NCBI GenBank assembly: GCA_000403315.2
Contig: KE159640.1
Location: 199,138-261,931, forward strand
Source of the DNA: Lachnospiraceae bacterium A2
GTDB taxonomy: Bacteria > Bacillota > Clostridia > Lachnospirales > Lachnospiraceae
Direction of reading: 5' to 3'
Length of the DNA stretch: 62,794 nucleotides
The position numbers and the translations under genes were made by a program. The notes below the pieces were generated by a model. It searched no databases and was not told the origin of the DNA. It saw nothing but the letters and a program-made list of their open reading frames with translations. This document shows, one piece after another, positions 51,681-60,287 of this stretch (positions are counted from its first letter, which is position 1; the number at the start of each line of letters is the position of its first letter).

Positions 51681-53035
51681 AAAAGCCAACATCATTGAAA
51701 GCGTCTTTTTGGAAATTTTTATGTATGCTGCTGATTGGGCTAATGGTTTCGGTAGCTATTCCATTTAGCCTTATCCTTGCCGGAACCAGAATGGGCTTTA
51801 TTACTTATGCGGATTATTCAGAACGCAGCGCAAAAAATCTTGTTCCAATTATTGCTGCAACGCCGGATTTAACAGATGTACAGCTTCCTATGGGGTGCAA
51901 ATACCTCATACTGGATAAGAATTATCAAATGCGGGAAACGTCTTTAGAGGGCGAAGATTTAGACAGGGCTATGGAGTATGCCCTGTCTGGAAAGATAAAC
52001 GAAAACCTCAACAAGCAGTATCTGTTTGTTACCCGTGAAAATGAATATGTGGTGCTTCAATATTACATTGGCTCACAGTTTATAAATGAATGGTTCTATA
52101 ATCATTTTCCCTCACCGGAAATTCTGCTATATATCCTCATGGGGATAAACTGTATCGCGGTCTGCGTGATATTAACAGCGAAATTTGCAAAAAATATGAG
52201 GGCGCAGCTCTCCCCACTTTTTGAAGCAACAGAAAAAGTGGCAGAACAAAATCTTGATTTTGAGGTGGGACACTCAAAAATCAAAGAATTTGAAGATGTG
52301 TTATGTTCTTTCTCTGATATGAAAAATAATTTGAAATCATCTTTAGAGAAACAATGGAGTGCGGAACAATTACAAAAAGAGCAGATAGCGGCGCTTGCCC
52401 ACGATTTGAAAACGCCTTTAACTGTCATTCAAGGAAATATCGACTTGATAAGCGAAACAGAGCTTGACGACGAACAGCGGTTATATGCGGGGTATATTAT
52501 AGAAAGTTCCGGGCAGATGGGCGTTTATATCAGGACGCTGATTGATATATCCCGGACAGTAGCCGGGTATCATCTCAATTTGGAAGAATTTGATATAGCT
52601 GATTATATGCAACAGATTGAAGCGCAGGCAAATTCATTATGCCTTACAAAAGAAATTTGTTTACACATGGAAACAGGGGAAAATTTAGGAACTTTCAAAG
52701 CGGATAAATTACTACTGGAACGGGCAATTATGAATGTGATAGGCAATGCGATAGATTACTCTCCACCAAAAGGGACAATCTATGTAGAGGTGCAAAAGCC
52801 AGACGATTTTCTACAAATCGCCATAATAGATGAGGGAACTGGTTTTACAAATGAGGATTTGCATCATGCAAGGGAGCAGTTTTTTATGGGCGACATCAGC
52901 CGAAGCTCTAATATGCACTTTGGCATGGGGCTTTATATCACAAGCAGCATTGTAAAGCAACACAAGGGGGAACTTGCTCTTAAAAATTCCGATAAAACAG
53001 GCGGTGCAGAGGTTATAATAAAAATTCCATATTAG
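51671..53035 (+). CDS. Sensor histidine kinase (NisK/SpaK-like)
   Basis: The 454-residue kinase has membrane segments near residues 17-40 and 155-175 bracketing a small external domain, a HAMP linker, the acceptor histidine in 'LAHDLKTPLTVIQGN' and an ATPase domain with NAIDYS, DEGTGF and 'GMGLYITSSIVKQH'. The ATG at 51671 overlaps the end of the regulator gene by 10 bases; an upstream TTG is less likely. It presumably senses the lantibiotic itself. Confidence 0.9.
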   Translation: MGIKKPTSLKASFWKFLCMLLIGLMVSVAIPFSLILAGTRMGFITYADYSERSAKNLVPIIAATPDLTDVQLPMGCKYLILDKNYQMRETSLEGEDLDRAMEYALSGKINENLNKQYLFVTRENEYVVLQYYIGSQFINEWFYNHFPSPEILLYILMGINCIAVCVILTAKFAKNMRAQLSPLFEATEKVAEQNLDFEVGHSKIKEFEDVLCSFSDMKNNLKSSLEKQWSAEQLQKEQIAALAHDLKTPLTVIQGNIDLISETELDDEQRLYAGYIIESSGQMGVYIRTLIDISRTVAGYHLNLEEFDIADYMQQIEAQANSLCLTKEICLHMETGENLGTFKADKLLLERAIMNVIGNAIDYSPPKGTIYVEVQKPDDFLQIAIIDEGTGFTNEDLHHAREQFFMGDISRSSNMHFGMGLYITSSIVKQHKGELALKNSDKTGGAEVIIKIPY

Positions 53036-53077
53036 GATTTAATGGGCGATAGGAAACATCGCTCATTATTTTTGCAA

Positions 53078-53099
53078 ATCTTTATGAAATCTTCAAAAA
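53078..53099 (+). promoter_or_regulatory. Second NisR-type box, identical to 47912-47933
   Basis: Contains TCT-N8-TCT at 53079-53092. It points to no intact gene of the cassette, which suggests that another regulated gene was lost or that the box controls the mobilisation region downstream. Confidence 0.6.
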
Positions 53100-53221
53100 T
53101 ATTTCGTAGTATTTTAAAAGTGAACGATTGAACTTAAAGTCCACCATATAAAAAACGGCATGTTGTTGATTTTTCTGATTTGGCATAAGGGTGTAAAACT
53201 TACGATGAGATCATCGGTAAA

Positions 53222-53326
53222 ATGACGAACACCTCAGAGGTTAAATTGAATTATATTGGCATCGCAATTTGCGGCAATAAAAAGCAGATTAACAAGTTGA
53301 CAGGAAATATGCCTTTGTTAAGATAG
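53222..53326 (+). pseudogene. 34-codon gene fragment
   Basis: The frame reads MTNTSEVKLNYIGIAICGNK... and ends LTGNMPLLR. It looks like the C terminus of a larger protein, lacks a ribosome site and is followed directly by the KTR gene. Confidence 0.35.
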
Positions 53327-53341
53327 GAGGAGAAATGGTTT

Positions 53342-53512
53342 ATGAGAACTGAATGGGTACATTGTCCTGTTTGCGGAGCTAAAACCCGTGATAGGATTGG
53401 AGAGGATACTATTTTGAAGAACTACCCTCTCTATTGTCCGAAGTGTAAACAAGAAACATTGATAGAAGCAAAAAAATTCCAAGTAACCGTCATCAGAAAG
53501 GAAAACACATAA
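53342..53512 (+). CDS. Cysteine-rich KTR-domain protein
   Basis: The 56-residue protein has CPVCGAKTR and CPKCKQE, a zinc ribbon with the KTR signature, followed by 'KFQVTVIRKENT'. It is a constant small gene of Tn916/Tn1549-type elements. GGAGGAG lies before the ATG. Too short for most annotation cut-offs but clearly a family member. Confidence 0.85.
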   Translation: MRTEWVHCPVCGAKTRDRIGEDTILKNYPLYCPKCKQETLIEAKKFQVTVIRKENT

Positions 53513-53517
53513 TACGC

Positions 53518-53557
53518 AGAGCCAATAAACGAGTTGAATGAATCGTTCGTTGGCTCT
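53518..53557 (+). terminator. Terminator after the KTR gene
   Basis: AGAGCCAA/TTGGCTCT stem with inner ACGA/TCGT, followed by TTTCTTAT. Confidence 0.8.
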
Positions 53558-53625
53558 TTCTTATGCCTAAACTATATAGTATTCCCACCTTCTGAAAAAA
53601 TTATTCAAAAACTTTTTGGAAAGTA

Positions 53626-53655
53626 TTGACAAACACTTATTTCATTCAGTACAAT
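53626..53655 (+). promoter_or_regulatory. Promoter toward the mobilisation operon
   Basis: TTGACA (53626-53631) and TACAAT (53650-53655) with an 18-base spacer. The leader before mobC would be about 550 bases. Confidence 0.6.
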
Positions 53656-54115
53656 AAAATACTCTTTTATGAGAACCACAACCAATTACATATCCTCACA
53701 GAATTTGGGAGTACGGCTTTACGCCGTACACGCCTGCGGTATGCGAAAAAGAAATACCGCCGTTGCCATTGCCGCCTTGAACTGTCGGCGGAGGTCAAGC
53801 GTAACAGACAGTTTCGACTTTGAATTTCAAAGCCGGTTACATCATTGTGAAACCAAAACCGCAAGGGATAAGTCTATCCTTTTGTATTGGTCGGTACACA
53901 TTGATGTGCCGGCTTTTTTTGCTGCCCAAATGCCGGCTACAACTAAATGACCGGCTGGATGGGATATGATTTTGCGATAACCTCTTTTTTCGGAGAGTGA
54001 GTGAAACAACGCCGCCTGAGATGGGGGCAGGGACAAAAAAACAACGTTCAGACAAACCGGCGGAAAACAACAGACCGTATGCGGCAGAAAGAGTGTCGCA
54101 TACCGCAGCAAGCAG

Positions 54116-54137
54116 GGAAACTGTATTGACAGTTTCC
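54116..54137. repeat. Perfect 9-bp inverted repeat upstream of mobC
   Basis: GGAAACTGT and ACAGTTTCC around ATTG. Candidate relaxosome recognition site. Confidence 0.5.
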
Positions 54138-54216
54138 GCCCCAACCGGCTTTATGAGCCGATTGCCCTTTGGGGAATACCCCAATCCCCTCAAAAATCCA
54201 AGAAAGGACTGATGTT

Positions 54217-54519
54217 ATGAACGAAGCCAAGAACAAAAATTTATTTATCCGTGTGAGCGAAAAAGAGAAAAACATCATTGAGCAGAACGCCAAAAAGTGC
54301 GGGCTTTCCGTGTCAGAGTATCTCCGCCAGCGTGCTTTGGGGTATATGCCAAGAGCCGCCCTGCCCGAAGCATTTTTCTCTTTTAATGATAAGCTGGACG
54401 AACTCTGTATCGCTGTCGAAGGCAAAATTACAGCGGATACGGAAGAAAAAATTATTAGACTCATTGACAGTATTACCGAAGAACTGATACTGCCAAAACG
54501 TGAAAGGCTGGTGGTGTAA
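54217..54519 (+). CDS. MobC-like relaxosome accessory protein
   Basis: The 100-residue protein begins 'NLFIRVSEKEKNIIEQNAKKCGLSVSEYLRQRALG', a ribbon-helix-helix domain typical of relaxosome proteins, and ends one base before the relaxase ATG. It would bind the transfer origin and help the relaxase nick it. Confidence 0.88.
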   Translation: MNEAKNKNLFIRVSEKEKNIIEQNAKKCGLSVSEYLRQRALGYMPRAALPEAFFSFNDKLDELCIAVEGKITADTEEKIIRLIDSITEELILPKRERLVV

Positions 54520-55872
54520 ATGGCTACCACCGGCTTCTGGCCTGTCAAAGACAGGCTGAAGGAAGTGATTGATTATGCGGAAAATCCCGATAAAACCATA
54601 GACAAAAAGTATGTGGACAGCGATTTGTACACCGCTTTACAGTATGTATCCAACGATAAAAAGACCGATGAGCGTATGTATGTCAGCGGCATCAACTGCA
54701 ATGCAAAGCGGGCGTATGAGCGTATGACGGCAACGAAAAAACGCTTCGGGAAAACAGGCGGCAATGTGGCGTACCACGGGTATCAGAGCTTCCAGACCGG
54801 CGAAGCCACGCCCGAAGAAGCGCACAAAATCGGCATGGAAACCGCAAAGCGGATGTGGGGAAACGAGTATGAAATTGTTGTTACCACACACCTTAATACA
54901 GACAATGTCCATAATCATTTTGTTGTAAATTCCGTATCCTTTAAGACGGGCAGGAAATTTGAAAACCATATCTCCGACCACCATAAACTCCGTGAAATCT
55001 CCGACTCTGTATGTTTGGAACATGGGAAAAGCATCTTGAAAGACGCAGAGTTTTACGGCAGAAGCAAAAAAGAATACTGGCGGAAACAAAACGGCGGGCT
55101 GTCACATCGGGAGATTTTAAAAGCGGATATTGACGCCGCCCTTGCCCAGTCCGCCAACTTCAAGGCATTTGAAATCCGTTTAAAGGATATGGACTATGAA
55201 ATCTGCCGTGATGAGAACTTCGCCCATTATTCCGTAAAAGGGACAGGCTGGCAGAGGGCAGTCCGCTTAGACCGGCTTGGAAAAGAATACACGCCCGAAG
55301 CAATCAGGGCAAAACTGCTTGACAACCAGCGGCATGTCGGCTATGTCCCATTCCACAAGCCGAAATATACGCCGCTCCTTACGCTTGAAATCGAGTACCG
55401 TAAAATACAGCGCATGGACGGCATACAGATACTTTTTTCCCTTGTGATTGAACTTTGCAGGCTGGTTACGGGAAACAACATTGCCCCCGAAACTCCCCGC
55501 CCACTCTCCCCCACCATGCGGCAGGAAATCGTAAAATTAGATAAAACGCTGAAAGAATACAAGTTCCTATGTAAAAACAACATTGATTCCCCGCAGGAGC
55601 TTGTTTCTTTTATCGGAGAAAAACGGGAGCAAATCGGCGCATTGGAAAAAGAACGGCAGTCAATTTACAACCGAAACCGCCACAAAAAAGATGATGGATT
55701 GAACAAAGCGGCAAGAGAAATCTCCGCCAAGATAAAACCTCTGCGGGCGGAATTGTCCCTTGCAAAAGCAGTCCTTGAAAAAATACCGAAGCTGAAAGAG
55801 GTAATTGAAGCCGAACGGCAGGCGGAAACCGCTGTTATAACCAAAAATAAGGAAAGAAGGTATGCACGATGA
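54520..55872 (+). CDS. MOBP-type relaxase/mobilisation protein
   Basis: The 450-residue protein has the relaxase domain in the first ~250 residues with motif III H124...H131-x-H133 ('HLNTDNVHNHF') and 'HGYQSF' (H86). The putative tyrosine is near the N terminus (Y19 or Y39). The C-terminal part is a charged coiled coil. It overlaps ParB by four bases. It would nick and lead the element's DNA through a helper conjugation system. Confidence 0.9.
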   Translation: MATTGFWPVKDRLKEVIDYAENPDKTIDKKYVDSDLYTALQYVSNDKKTDERMYVSGINCNAKRAYERMTATKKRFGKTGGNVAYHGYQSFQTGEATPEEAHKIGMETAKRMWGNEYEIVVTTHLNTDNVHNHFVVNSVSFKTGRKFENHISDHHKLREISDSVCLEHGKSILKDAEFYGRSKKEYWRKQNGGLSHREILKADIDAALAQSANFKAFEIRLKDMDYEICRDENFAHYSVKGTGWQRAVRLDRLGKEYTPEAIRAKLLDNQRHVGYVPFHKPKYTPLLTLEIEYRKIQRMDGIQILFSLVIELCRLVTGNNIAPETPRPLSPTMRQEIVKLDKTLKEYKFLCKNNIDSPQELVSFIGEKREQIGALEKERQSIYNRNRHKKDDGLNKAAREISAKIKPLRAELSLAKAVLEKIPKLKEVIEAERQAETAVITKNKERRYAR

Positions 55873-56765
55873 CAAATAGCAAAATTAAAACCAATACCCC
55901 GCCGAAGAAAAAGGCGGCGAATATCCAAGTAGATAAACTCCGTACTTTTGAGGGACATCCCTTTAAGGTACTGGATAATGAAGATATGGGCAATCTTATC
56001 GTAAGCATCAGACAGCAAGGCATTATCTCCCCACTGATTGTAAGAGCAATTGAAAGCACAGATGAATATGAAGTGATAAGCGGACACAGGCGTTTACACG
56101 CCGCCATAAAAGCAGGGCTTTCCGAAGTGCCTGCTTTAATTTATCCCCTTGACCGAAACGAAGCGATGATTGCGGTTGTAGACAGCAACCTGCACCGTGA
56201 AAGGCTGCTCCCAAGCGAAAAAGCCTTTGCCTACAAAATGAAAATGGATGCAATGAAAGCACAGGGCAGGAGAACGGATTTAACTTTGTCGCAAGCTGCG
56301 ACAAAGTCAGATACCGCCGCCGAAATAGGAAAATCACAGAATGAGAGCCGTGACCAAGTGTTCCGCTATATCCGTCTGACTTACCTTATCCCCGAACTGC
56401 TTGACAAAGTTGATGAAGGCATTATCGCACTCAGCCCCGCCGTGGAACTGTCCTACCTCTCCAAAGAACAGCAGAAAATACTGCTTGACGCAATGAGCCT
56501 GAACGACTGCACACCATCCCACGCACAGAGTATCCACATGAAGAAACAGGCTCAGCAGAATACTCTTTCCTCGGACGGTATTTATGAAATCATGTCGGAG
56601 GAAAAAGCCAACCAGACCGAGCGAATCAGCTTTAAAGTACAGGATTTAAAGGGATTTTTCCCGAAAAACTTTACGCAAAAACAGATGACGGACACGATTC
56701 TGAAGCTGCTTTATGAATACAACAGAAAACTGGAACGCAGACGAAACAGCCGTGATGAAAGGTAA
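55869..56765 (+). CDS. ParB/Spo0J-family protein
   Basis: The 298-residue protein has a ParB N-terminal domain ('VSIRQQGIISPLIVRAI', 'EVISGHRRLHAAIKAGLSEVPALI' with GHRR) and an HTH domain (about 140-190). There is no ParA nearby, as in other mobilisable elements where it may aid maintenance or regulation. Start overlaps the relaxase gene. Confidence 0.9.
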   Translation: MTNSKIKTNTPPKKKAANIQVDKLRTFEGHPFKVLDNEDMGNLIVSIRQQGIISPLIVRAIESTDEYEVISGHRRLHAAIKAGLSEVPALIYPLDRNEAMIAVVDSNLHRERLLPSEKAFAYKMKMDAMKAQGRRTDLTLSQAATKSDTAAEIGKSQNESRDQVFRYIRLTYLIPELLDKVDEGIIALSPAVELSYLSKEQQKILLDAMSLNDCTPSHAQSIHMKKQAQQNTLSSDGIYEIMSEEKANQTERISFKVQDLKGFFPKNFTQKQMTDTILKLLYEYNRKLERRRNSRDER

Positions 56766-56774
56766 GGTGGAAGT

Positions 56775-57059
56775 ATGAAAAAATTAGAAACTTTTACAGT
56801 CAATCCAAATGCAGTCTATATGCTGCCGCATGAGCCGATAGATGAAAATGAGAAAATCAATTTATCGCAAGAGGTACTGCCCCGCTGTCCCGAAATCCGC
56901 ATTGAAAGCGGAAAATTAGTGCGTTTCAGTGGTGAAAACGAGTTTTCATTAAAAATTGGCGGCACGACCTACAAGGTCAACACCCATTTCAGCAAAAAAG
57001 GAAGCCAAAGCGTATTGGAACAGTTTAAAGAACTGATATTGTCCGAGAAGCTGGTTTAA
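56775..57059 (+). CDS. TnpW-like small protein
   Basis: The 94-residue protein ends with 'SLKIGGTTYKVNTHFSKKGSQSVLEQFKELI', which matches the TnpW family pattern (IG.TTY.V...F), and it directly precedes the large resolvase gene as in Tn4451-like elements. N-terminal half unrelated to known motifs. Confidence 0.7.
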   Translation: MKKLETFTVNPNAVYMLPHEPIDENEKINLSQEVLPRCPEIRIESGKLVRFSGENEFSLKIGGTTYKVNTHFSKKGSQSVLEQFKELILSEKLV

Positions 57060-57144
57060 TATTGCACATTGGAAAAAGATAACTGGGTATAGTAAGATAA
57101 CCCTGCCTTTGCTATGCCCAGTTGTCGGAAAGGAGATTATTTTT

Positions 57145-58842
57145 ATGACAACAGCAAAATTAAACGGGCAGACAGAAGAAAAAATCACAGCTTTGTATTG
57201 TAGGCTTTCGGTTGACGACGATAATAAAGACGAGGAATCCAATTCCATAACGAACCAAAAACAGATTTTAAAGGATTACGCCCGCAAAGAGGGATACAAC
57301 AACACAATGTTTTTTGTGGACGACGGCGTGTCGGGGACGACCTTCCAAAGACCGAATTTTGTGCGTATGGAGCGTATGGCAGAAAACGGCGAAATCGGCA
57401 CGATTATCGTCAAAGACCTTTCACGCTTCGGGCGTGAGCAGGTGGAAATGGGCAGGCTTACGCAAGTGGTGTACCCATCCCTCGGCATCCGCTTTATCGC
57501 CATACAAGAACGTGTGGACACTCTGACCGGCGACGGCGTGGAGATGATGCCCTTCCACAATATTTTCAACGAATGGTATGCGGCGCAGACCTCTAAGAAA
57601 ATCCGTGCGGTGTGGCAGTCCAAAGCGGAACACGGCGAACGTATCGCTTCTATCGTACCCTATGGGTACAGAAAATCGGAAGATAACCCGAAACAATGGG
57701 TAATCGACGAACCGGCGGCGCAAACCGTAAGGAAGATTTTTGCCCTGTGCCTTGCAGGGAAAGGCCCGATGCAGATTGCAAGGCAGCTTGAAGAAGAACA
57801 GATACTCTCCCCCGCCGCCTATTTTGAATCCATCGGCAGGAAACATGCTCAGAAAGTCCCCAAAAACCCTTGCGGGTGGGAACAGGCGACCGTCGGCTAT
57901 ATCCTTGAAAACAGGCAGTACACCGGCTGCGCCGTCAATTTCAAAAGCACTACCGTCAGTTACAAAGTCCATAAGAGAATCCAGCACAGCGAGGAGGATT
58001 ACCAAATCATCCCCGATATGCAGGAAGCCATCATCTCCGAGGAACAATGGCTGAGGGTGCAGGAACTTCGCAAACACAAGCGCAGACCGACGAAAACCGG
58101 CAGGACGAGCCTTTTTTCGGGGCTGCTCTACTGCTGCGACTGCAAATCGAAAATGCACTTTGTCGCCGCCAAGAGCATGAAACGGAAACAGGAGCATTTC
58201 CGCTGTTCCCAATATAAATCCGGCAGAGGGAATTGCACCATGCACTATATCCGCGATATTGTCCTTGAAAGGCTTGTGCTGGAAGCTGTCAGCGATTTAT
58301 CCGATTTTGTACGCTGTTATGAGCCGGTATTCCTGTATCTGCTGGCAAAGAAAAACAACGCCATGCTGCAGAAGGAATACCAAAAACTTCAGCAGGCTGT
58401 TGAGAACGGCACAAAGCGGATAGCGGAAATCGACAGGCTGATTGAAAAGGTATTTGAACAGAACGCAGGCGGCATCCTCTCCGACGAACGGTTTGCTAAA
58501 ATGCTTCAGAACTACGAAAAGGAGCAGAAAGCATTGACGCTGGAATTGGAAGAAAACCGCCAGACCTTGCAGAATGCCGAACAGCGGGTAATGGATTTAA
58601 GGCTTGTCTTACGCACTTTGCGGGAGATGACCGACATTAAGGAGCTTACCCCTACGCTTGTCAATTCGCTGATTGAGCGTATCGAAGTCCACAACAGCGA
58701 AAATTTCGGTGGACACAGCCATGTGAAGGTGGATATTTATTTTACGGCGGTGGGGATGATAGATATTCCCACCGAAAAAGAAATCCTTGCCACAATGGAA
58801 GAAATACGGAACAATCCGCAGGACTTCAAATTCGTAGCATAA
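57145..58842 (+). CDS. Large serine recombinase (TnpX-like)
   Basis: The 565-residue protein has a resolvase domain (catalytic S22 in ALYCRLSVDD, 'DDGVSGTTFQRPNF', 'VKDLSRFGREQVE'), a recombinase domain, a zinc ribbon (CCDCKS...CSQYKSGRGNC), a coiled coil (about 400-490) and a DUF4368-type end. All known catalytic residues seem present, so it is probably active and would excise and insert the element as a circle. AAGGAG precedes the ATG at 57145. Confidence 0.93.
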   Translation: MTTAKLNGQTEEKITALYCRLSVDDDNKDEESNSITNQKQILKDYARKEGYNNTMFFVDDGVSGTTFQRPNFVRMERMAENGEIGTIIVKDLSRFGREQVEMGRLTQVVYPSLGIRFIAIQERVDTLTGDGVEMMPFHNIFNEWYAAQTSKKIRAVWQSKAEHGERIASIVPYGYRKSEDNPKQWVIDEPAAQTVRKIFALCLAGKGPMQIARQLEEEQILSPAAYFESIGRKHAQKVPKNPCGWEQATVGYILENRQYTGCAVNFKSTTVSYKVHKRIQHSEEDYQIIPDMQEAIISEEQWLRVQELRKHKRRPTKTGRTSLFSGLLYCCDCKSKMHFVAAKSMKRKQEHFRCSQYKSGRGNCTMHYIRDIVLERLVLEAVSDLSDFVRCYEPVFLYLLAKKNNAMLQKEYQKLQQAVENGTKRIAEIDRLIEKVFEQNAGGILSDERFAKMLQNYEKEQKALTLELEENRQTLQNAEQRVMDLRLVLRTLREMTDIKELTPTLVNSLIERIEVHNSENFGGHSHVKVDIYFTAVGMIDIPTEKEILATMEEIRNNPQDFKFVA

Positions 58843-58848
58843 CAAAAT

Positions 58849-58886
58849 GATACGGTGTAATCCCTTTTACCGAGTTACACTGTATC
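58849..58886 (+). terminator. Terminator of the serine recombinase gene
   Basis: GATACGGTGTAA/TTACACTGTATC stem (one G-T) around a 14-base loop. Confidence 0.7.
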
Positions 58887-59093
58887 TTACATAAAAACAT
58901 CCTTATCTGGCGACAGCAAAGGCTGTCAGACCTTTACGGTTTAGGGAGATTTTAGTTCCAATATGTAGAAATATGACTTCTATTTTTGGGGTACAAAGAC
59001 CCCATGATTTGATAAAGATTTTTTTAACAGATTATCCTCTGGCTTTCTATGTAATATGTATAAATAACACCCACTGCTTATGGGCATAAAAAT

Positions 59094-59123
59094 CCCCCCA
59101 AACTTAAAAACAGGTTTGGAGGG
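59094..59123. terminator. Hairpin in the right flank
   Basis: CCAAAC/GTTTGG stem extended by C/G pairs (CCC.../...GGG). Confidence 0.6.
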
Positions 59124-59157
59124 TAAAGCTATTTTCATATGGGCTTGAAGATACAGC

Positions 59158-59188
59158 CCACCAAAACACCGTTTTTTTAATTTGGTGG
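59158..59188 (-). terminator. Terminator of the first radical SAM gene
   Basis: CCACCAAA/TTTGGTGG stem about 20 bases after the stop codon on the minus strand. Confidence 0.65.
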
Positions 59189-59209
59189 ACTAAAGATGAA
59201 ACCGAACCT

Positions 59210-60091
59210 TTATCCTAAAGATTTTAAATTATTTCTATACTTCCTCATCTCCATTTCATCCGTATTATCTAATACATATTGCAATTCACTTGTAACCTTT
59301 TCACGGTCATATGGAAGATACGCCGTTACGGGCGTGAAATTTGAAACCGTGTTTGCAAATAAATGTGTGCGTATATTTAAGTTGTTGATTAGCATTTGTA
59401 ATTCACGGATACGCTCTTTTTCTTCAGCAGAGACAAACAAGCCTTGCTGTGCCATCTGGTACAGCTCTGTGTCTGGGAAAAGCGTAAGAGAGTCCACCGA
59501 AACAAAATACGGATTGAGCTGGCTGAACAGTTCAGCACTATTCCTTGCATTACGGGATCCGCCGTCTTTTCCCGCAAGACCTGTCATATAAACAAAGTAA
59601 TATTCAATACCCGCTTCATCTAATTTTCTGCATTGTTCCAGAATATCAGCAGCCGTATATCCTTTATTTGCAAGGGCAAGCGTTTCGTCATCGCCACTTT
59701 CCACGCCGATGCTCAGTCCGTTAATACCCATCGCTCTTAATTTCCTAAGCTGCCACACCTCTTTATTTTTAATATCACGGATGCTCGCAAACATAGCCAT
59801 TGTCTGGCATTTAATCAGATAATCCCTTACGGTCAAAGCCCTAAGTTTCAGATTCTCGTAACTCATGGCAAAAGGATTTGCCCCTGTCCAGAATATTCTC
59901 CTTGCATATGGCTGATAGCCCTTTATCTCTGCTAAATCTTCCTCAAATTCTTCCATAGGCGACATTCGGAAGCACTCGTTTTTATACAGACTACAAAACT
60001 TGCATTTATTATAGGTGCAGCCAGAGGTAGCCTGTATGATGACTGAGTGAGCTTCATACGGTGGTCGCCAAGTTCTGCCTGTAAAGTGCAT
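59210..60091 (-). CDS. Radical SAM protein, copy A
   Basis: The 293-residue protein carries the cluster motif C-x4-C-x2-C ('GCTYNKCKFC') early on, 'GVESGDDETLALANKGY' and 'FYYMTGLAG'-like TIM-barrel strands. It is of the HemN/Elp3-like superfamily branch with C-x4-C spacing often annotated only as radical SAM protein. The ATG at 60091 with AAGGAG upstream is preferred over 60100. It is a diverged paralogue of the gene 190 bases upstream on the same strand. Substrate unknown. Confidence 0.88.
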   Translation of the reverse strand: MHFTGRTWRPPYEAHSVIIQATSGCTYNKCKFCSLYKNECFRMSPMEEFEEDLAEIKGYQPYARRIFWTGANPFAMSYENLKLRALTVRDYLIKCQTMAMFASIRDIKNKEVWQLRKLRAMGINGLSIGVESGDDETLALANKGYTAADILEQCRKLDEAGIEYYFVYMTGLAGKDGGSRNARNSAELFSQLNPYFVSVDSLTLFPDTELYQMAQQGLFVSAEEKERIRELQMLINNLNIRTHLFANTVSNFTPVTAYLPYDREKVTSELQYVLDNTDEMEMRKYRNNLKSLG

Positions 60092-60106
60092 GAAAATCAA
60101 CTCCTT

Positions 60107-60268
60107 TTATTTCATATTGCGTATTAAGCCTTTGAGTTCATCCATGTCGATTTCATATATTCCTTGATATGTTTTTTCAATATACGTTCTACTATCTTTT
60201 ACATAATAGTAAATACATCCAATGACTTCTTCACCATTTAAAATGATAAATTCCCCATCTCTTTTATC
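60107..60268 (-). pseudogene. Fragment of an unrelated gene between the radical SAM genes
   Basis: The frame reads DKRDGEFIILNGEEVIGCIYYY... and ends GLIRNMK with a stop. It is bounded upstream by a TGA, has no start and looks like the C-terminal ~53 residues of a GNAT-like or similar small protein. Confidence 0.5.
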
Positions 60269-60287
60269 TCATGATGTTCCTCTTTGC

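Larger units (their letters stand above)
53036..53341 (+). other. Region after the kinase gene with a second regulator box and a gene fragment
   Basis: No full gene. It has the repeated 22-base regulator box and a 34-codon frame, both listed, and the ribosome site of the KTR gene. Confidence 0.5.
53513..54216 (+). other. ~700-base non-coding stretch before the mobilisation genes; candidate oriT region
   Basis: The stretch holds a terminator, a good promoter and several inverted repeats: GTACGGC/GCCGTAC near 53712, GTATGCG/CGCATAC (54077-54103) and GGAAACTGT/ACAGTTTCC (54116-54137). The last lies 80 bases before mobC, a usual place for an origin of transfer. Overlapping small frames here are not convincing. 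Confidence 0.5.
46915..58942 (+). mobile_element. Mobilizable element with serine recombinase and lantibiotic-protection cassette (ends tentative)
   Basis: TnpV, small HTH, lantibiotic ABC/lipoprotein/two-component genes, KTR protein, MobC, relaxase, ParB, TnpW and a large serine recombinase lie in one direction, as in Tn4451/Tn4453-type elements. The left TGACAGCCTTTACGGTTT (complement of 46915-46932) and right TGTCAGACCTTTACGGTTT (58924-58942) are similar inverted sequences, offered as candidate ends. No type IV secretion genes are present, so it would need a helper. Confidence 0.5.
58843..59209. other. Non-coding right end of the mobilisable element
   Basis: No gene seen. It contains three hairpin terminators and, at 58924-58942, the sequence similar to the complement of 46915-46932. 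A GGGGTACAAAGACCCC hairpin lies near 58998. Confidence 0.5.

Noticed and set aside
47981..53035. Full lantibiotic biosynthesis cluster
   Set aside because: No precursor, modification enzyme or leader protease gene is present between the mobile-element modules.
53997..54212. 71-codon protein before mobC
   Set aside because: The stretch is dominated by inverted repeats, lacks a ribosome site and its translation looks random; treated as a transfer-origin region.
57421..58245. 274-codon open frame opposite the serine recombinase
   Set aside because: Shadow of a real gene in a GC-rich stretch; no family resemblance and no start signal.
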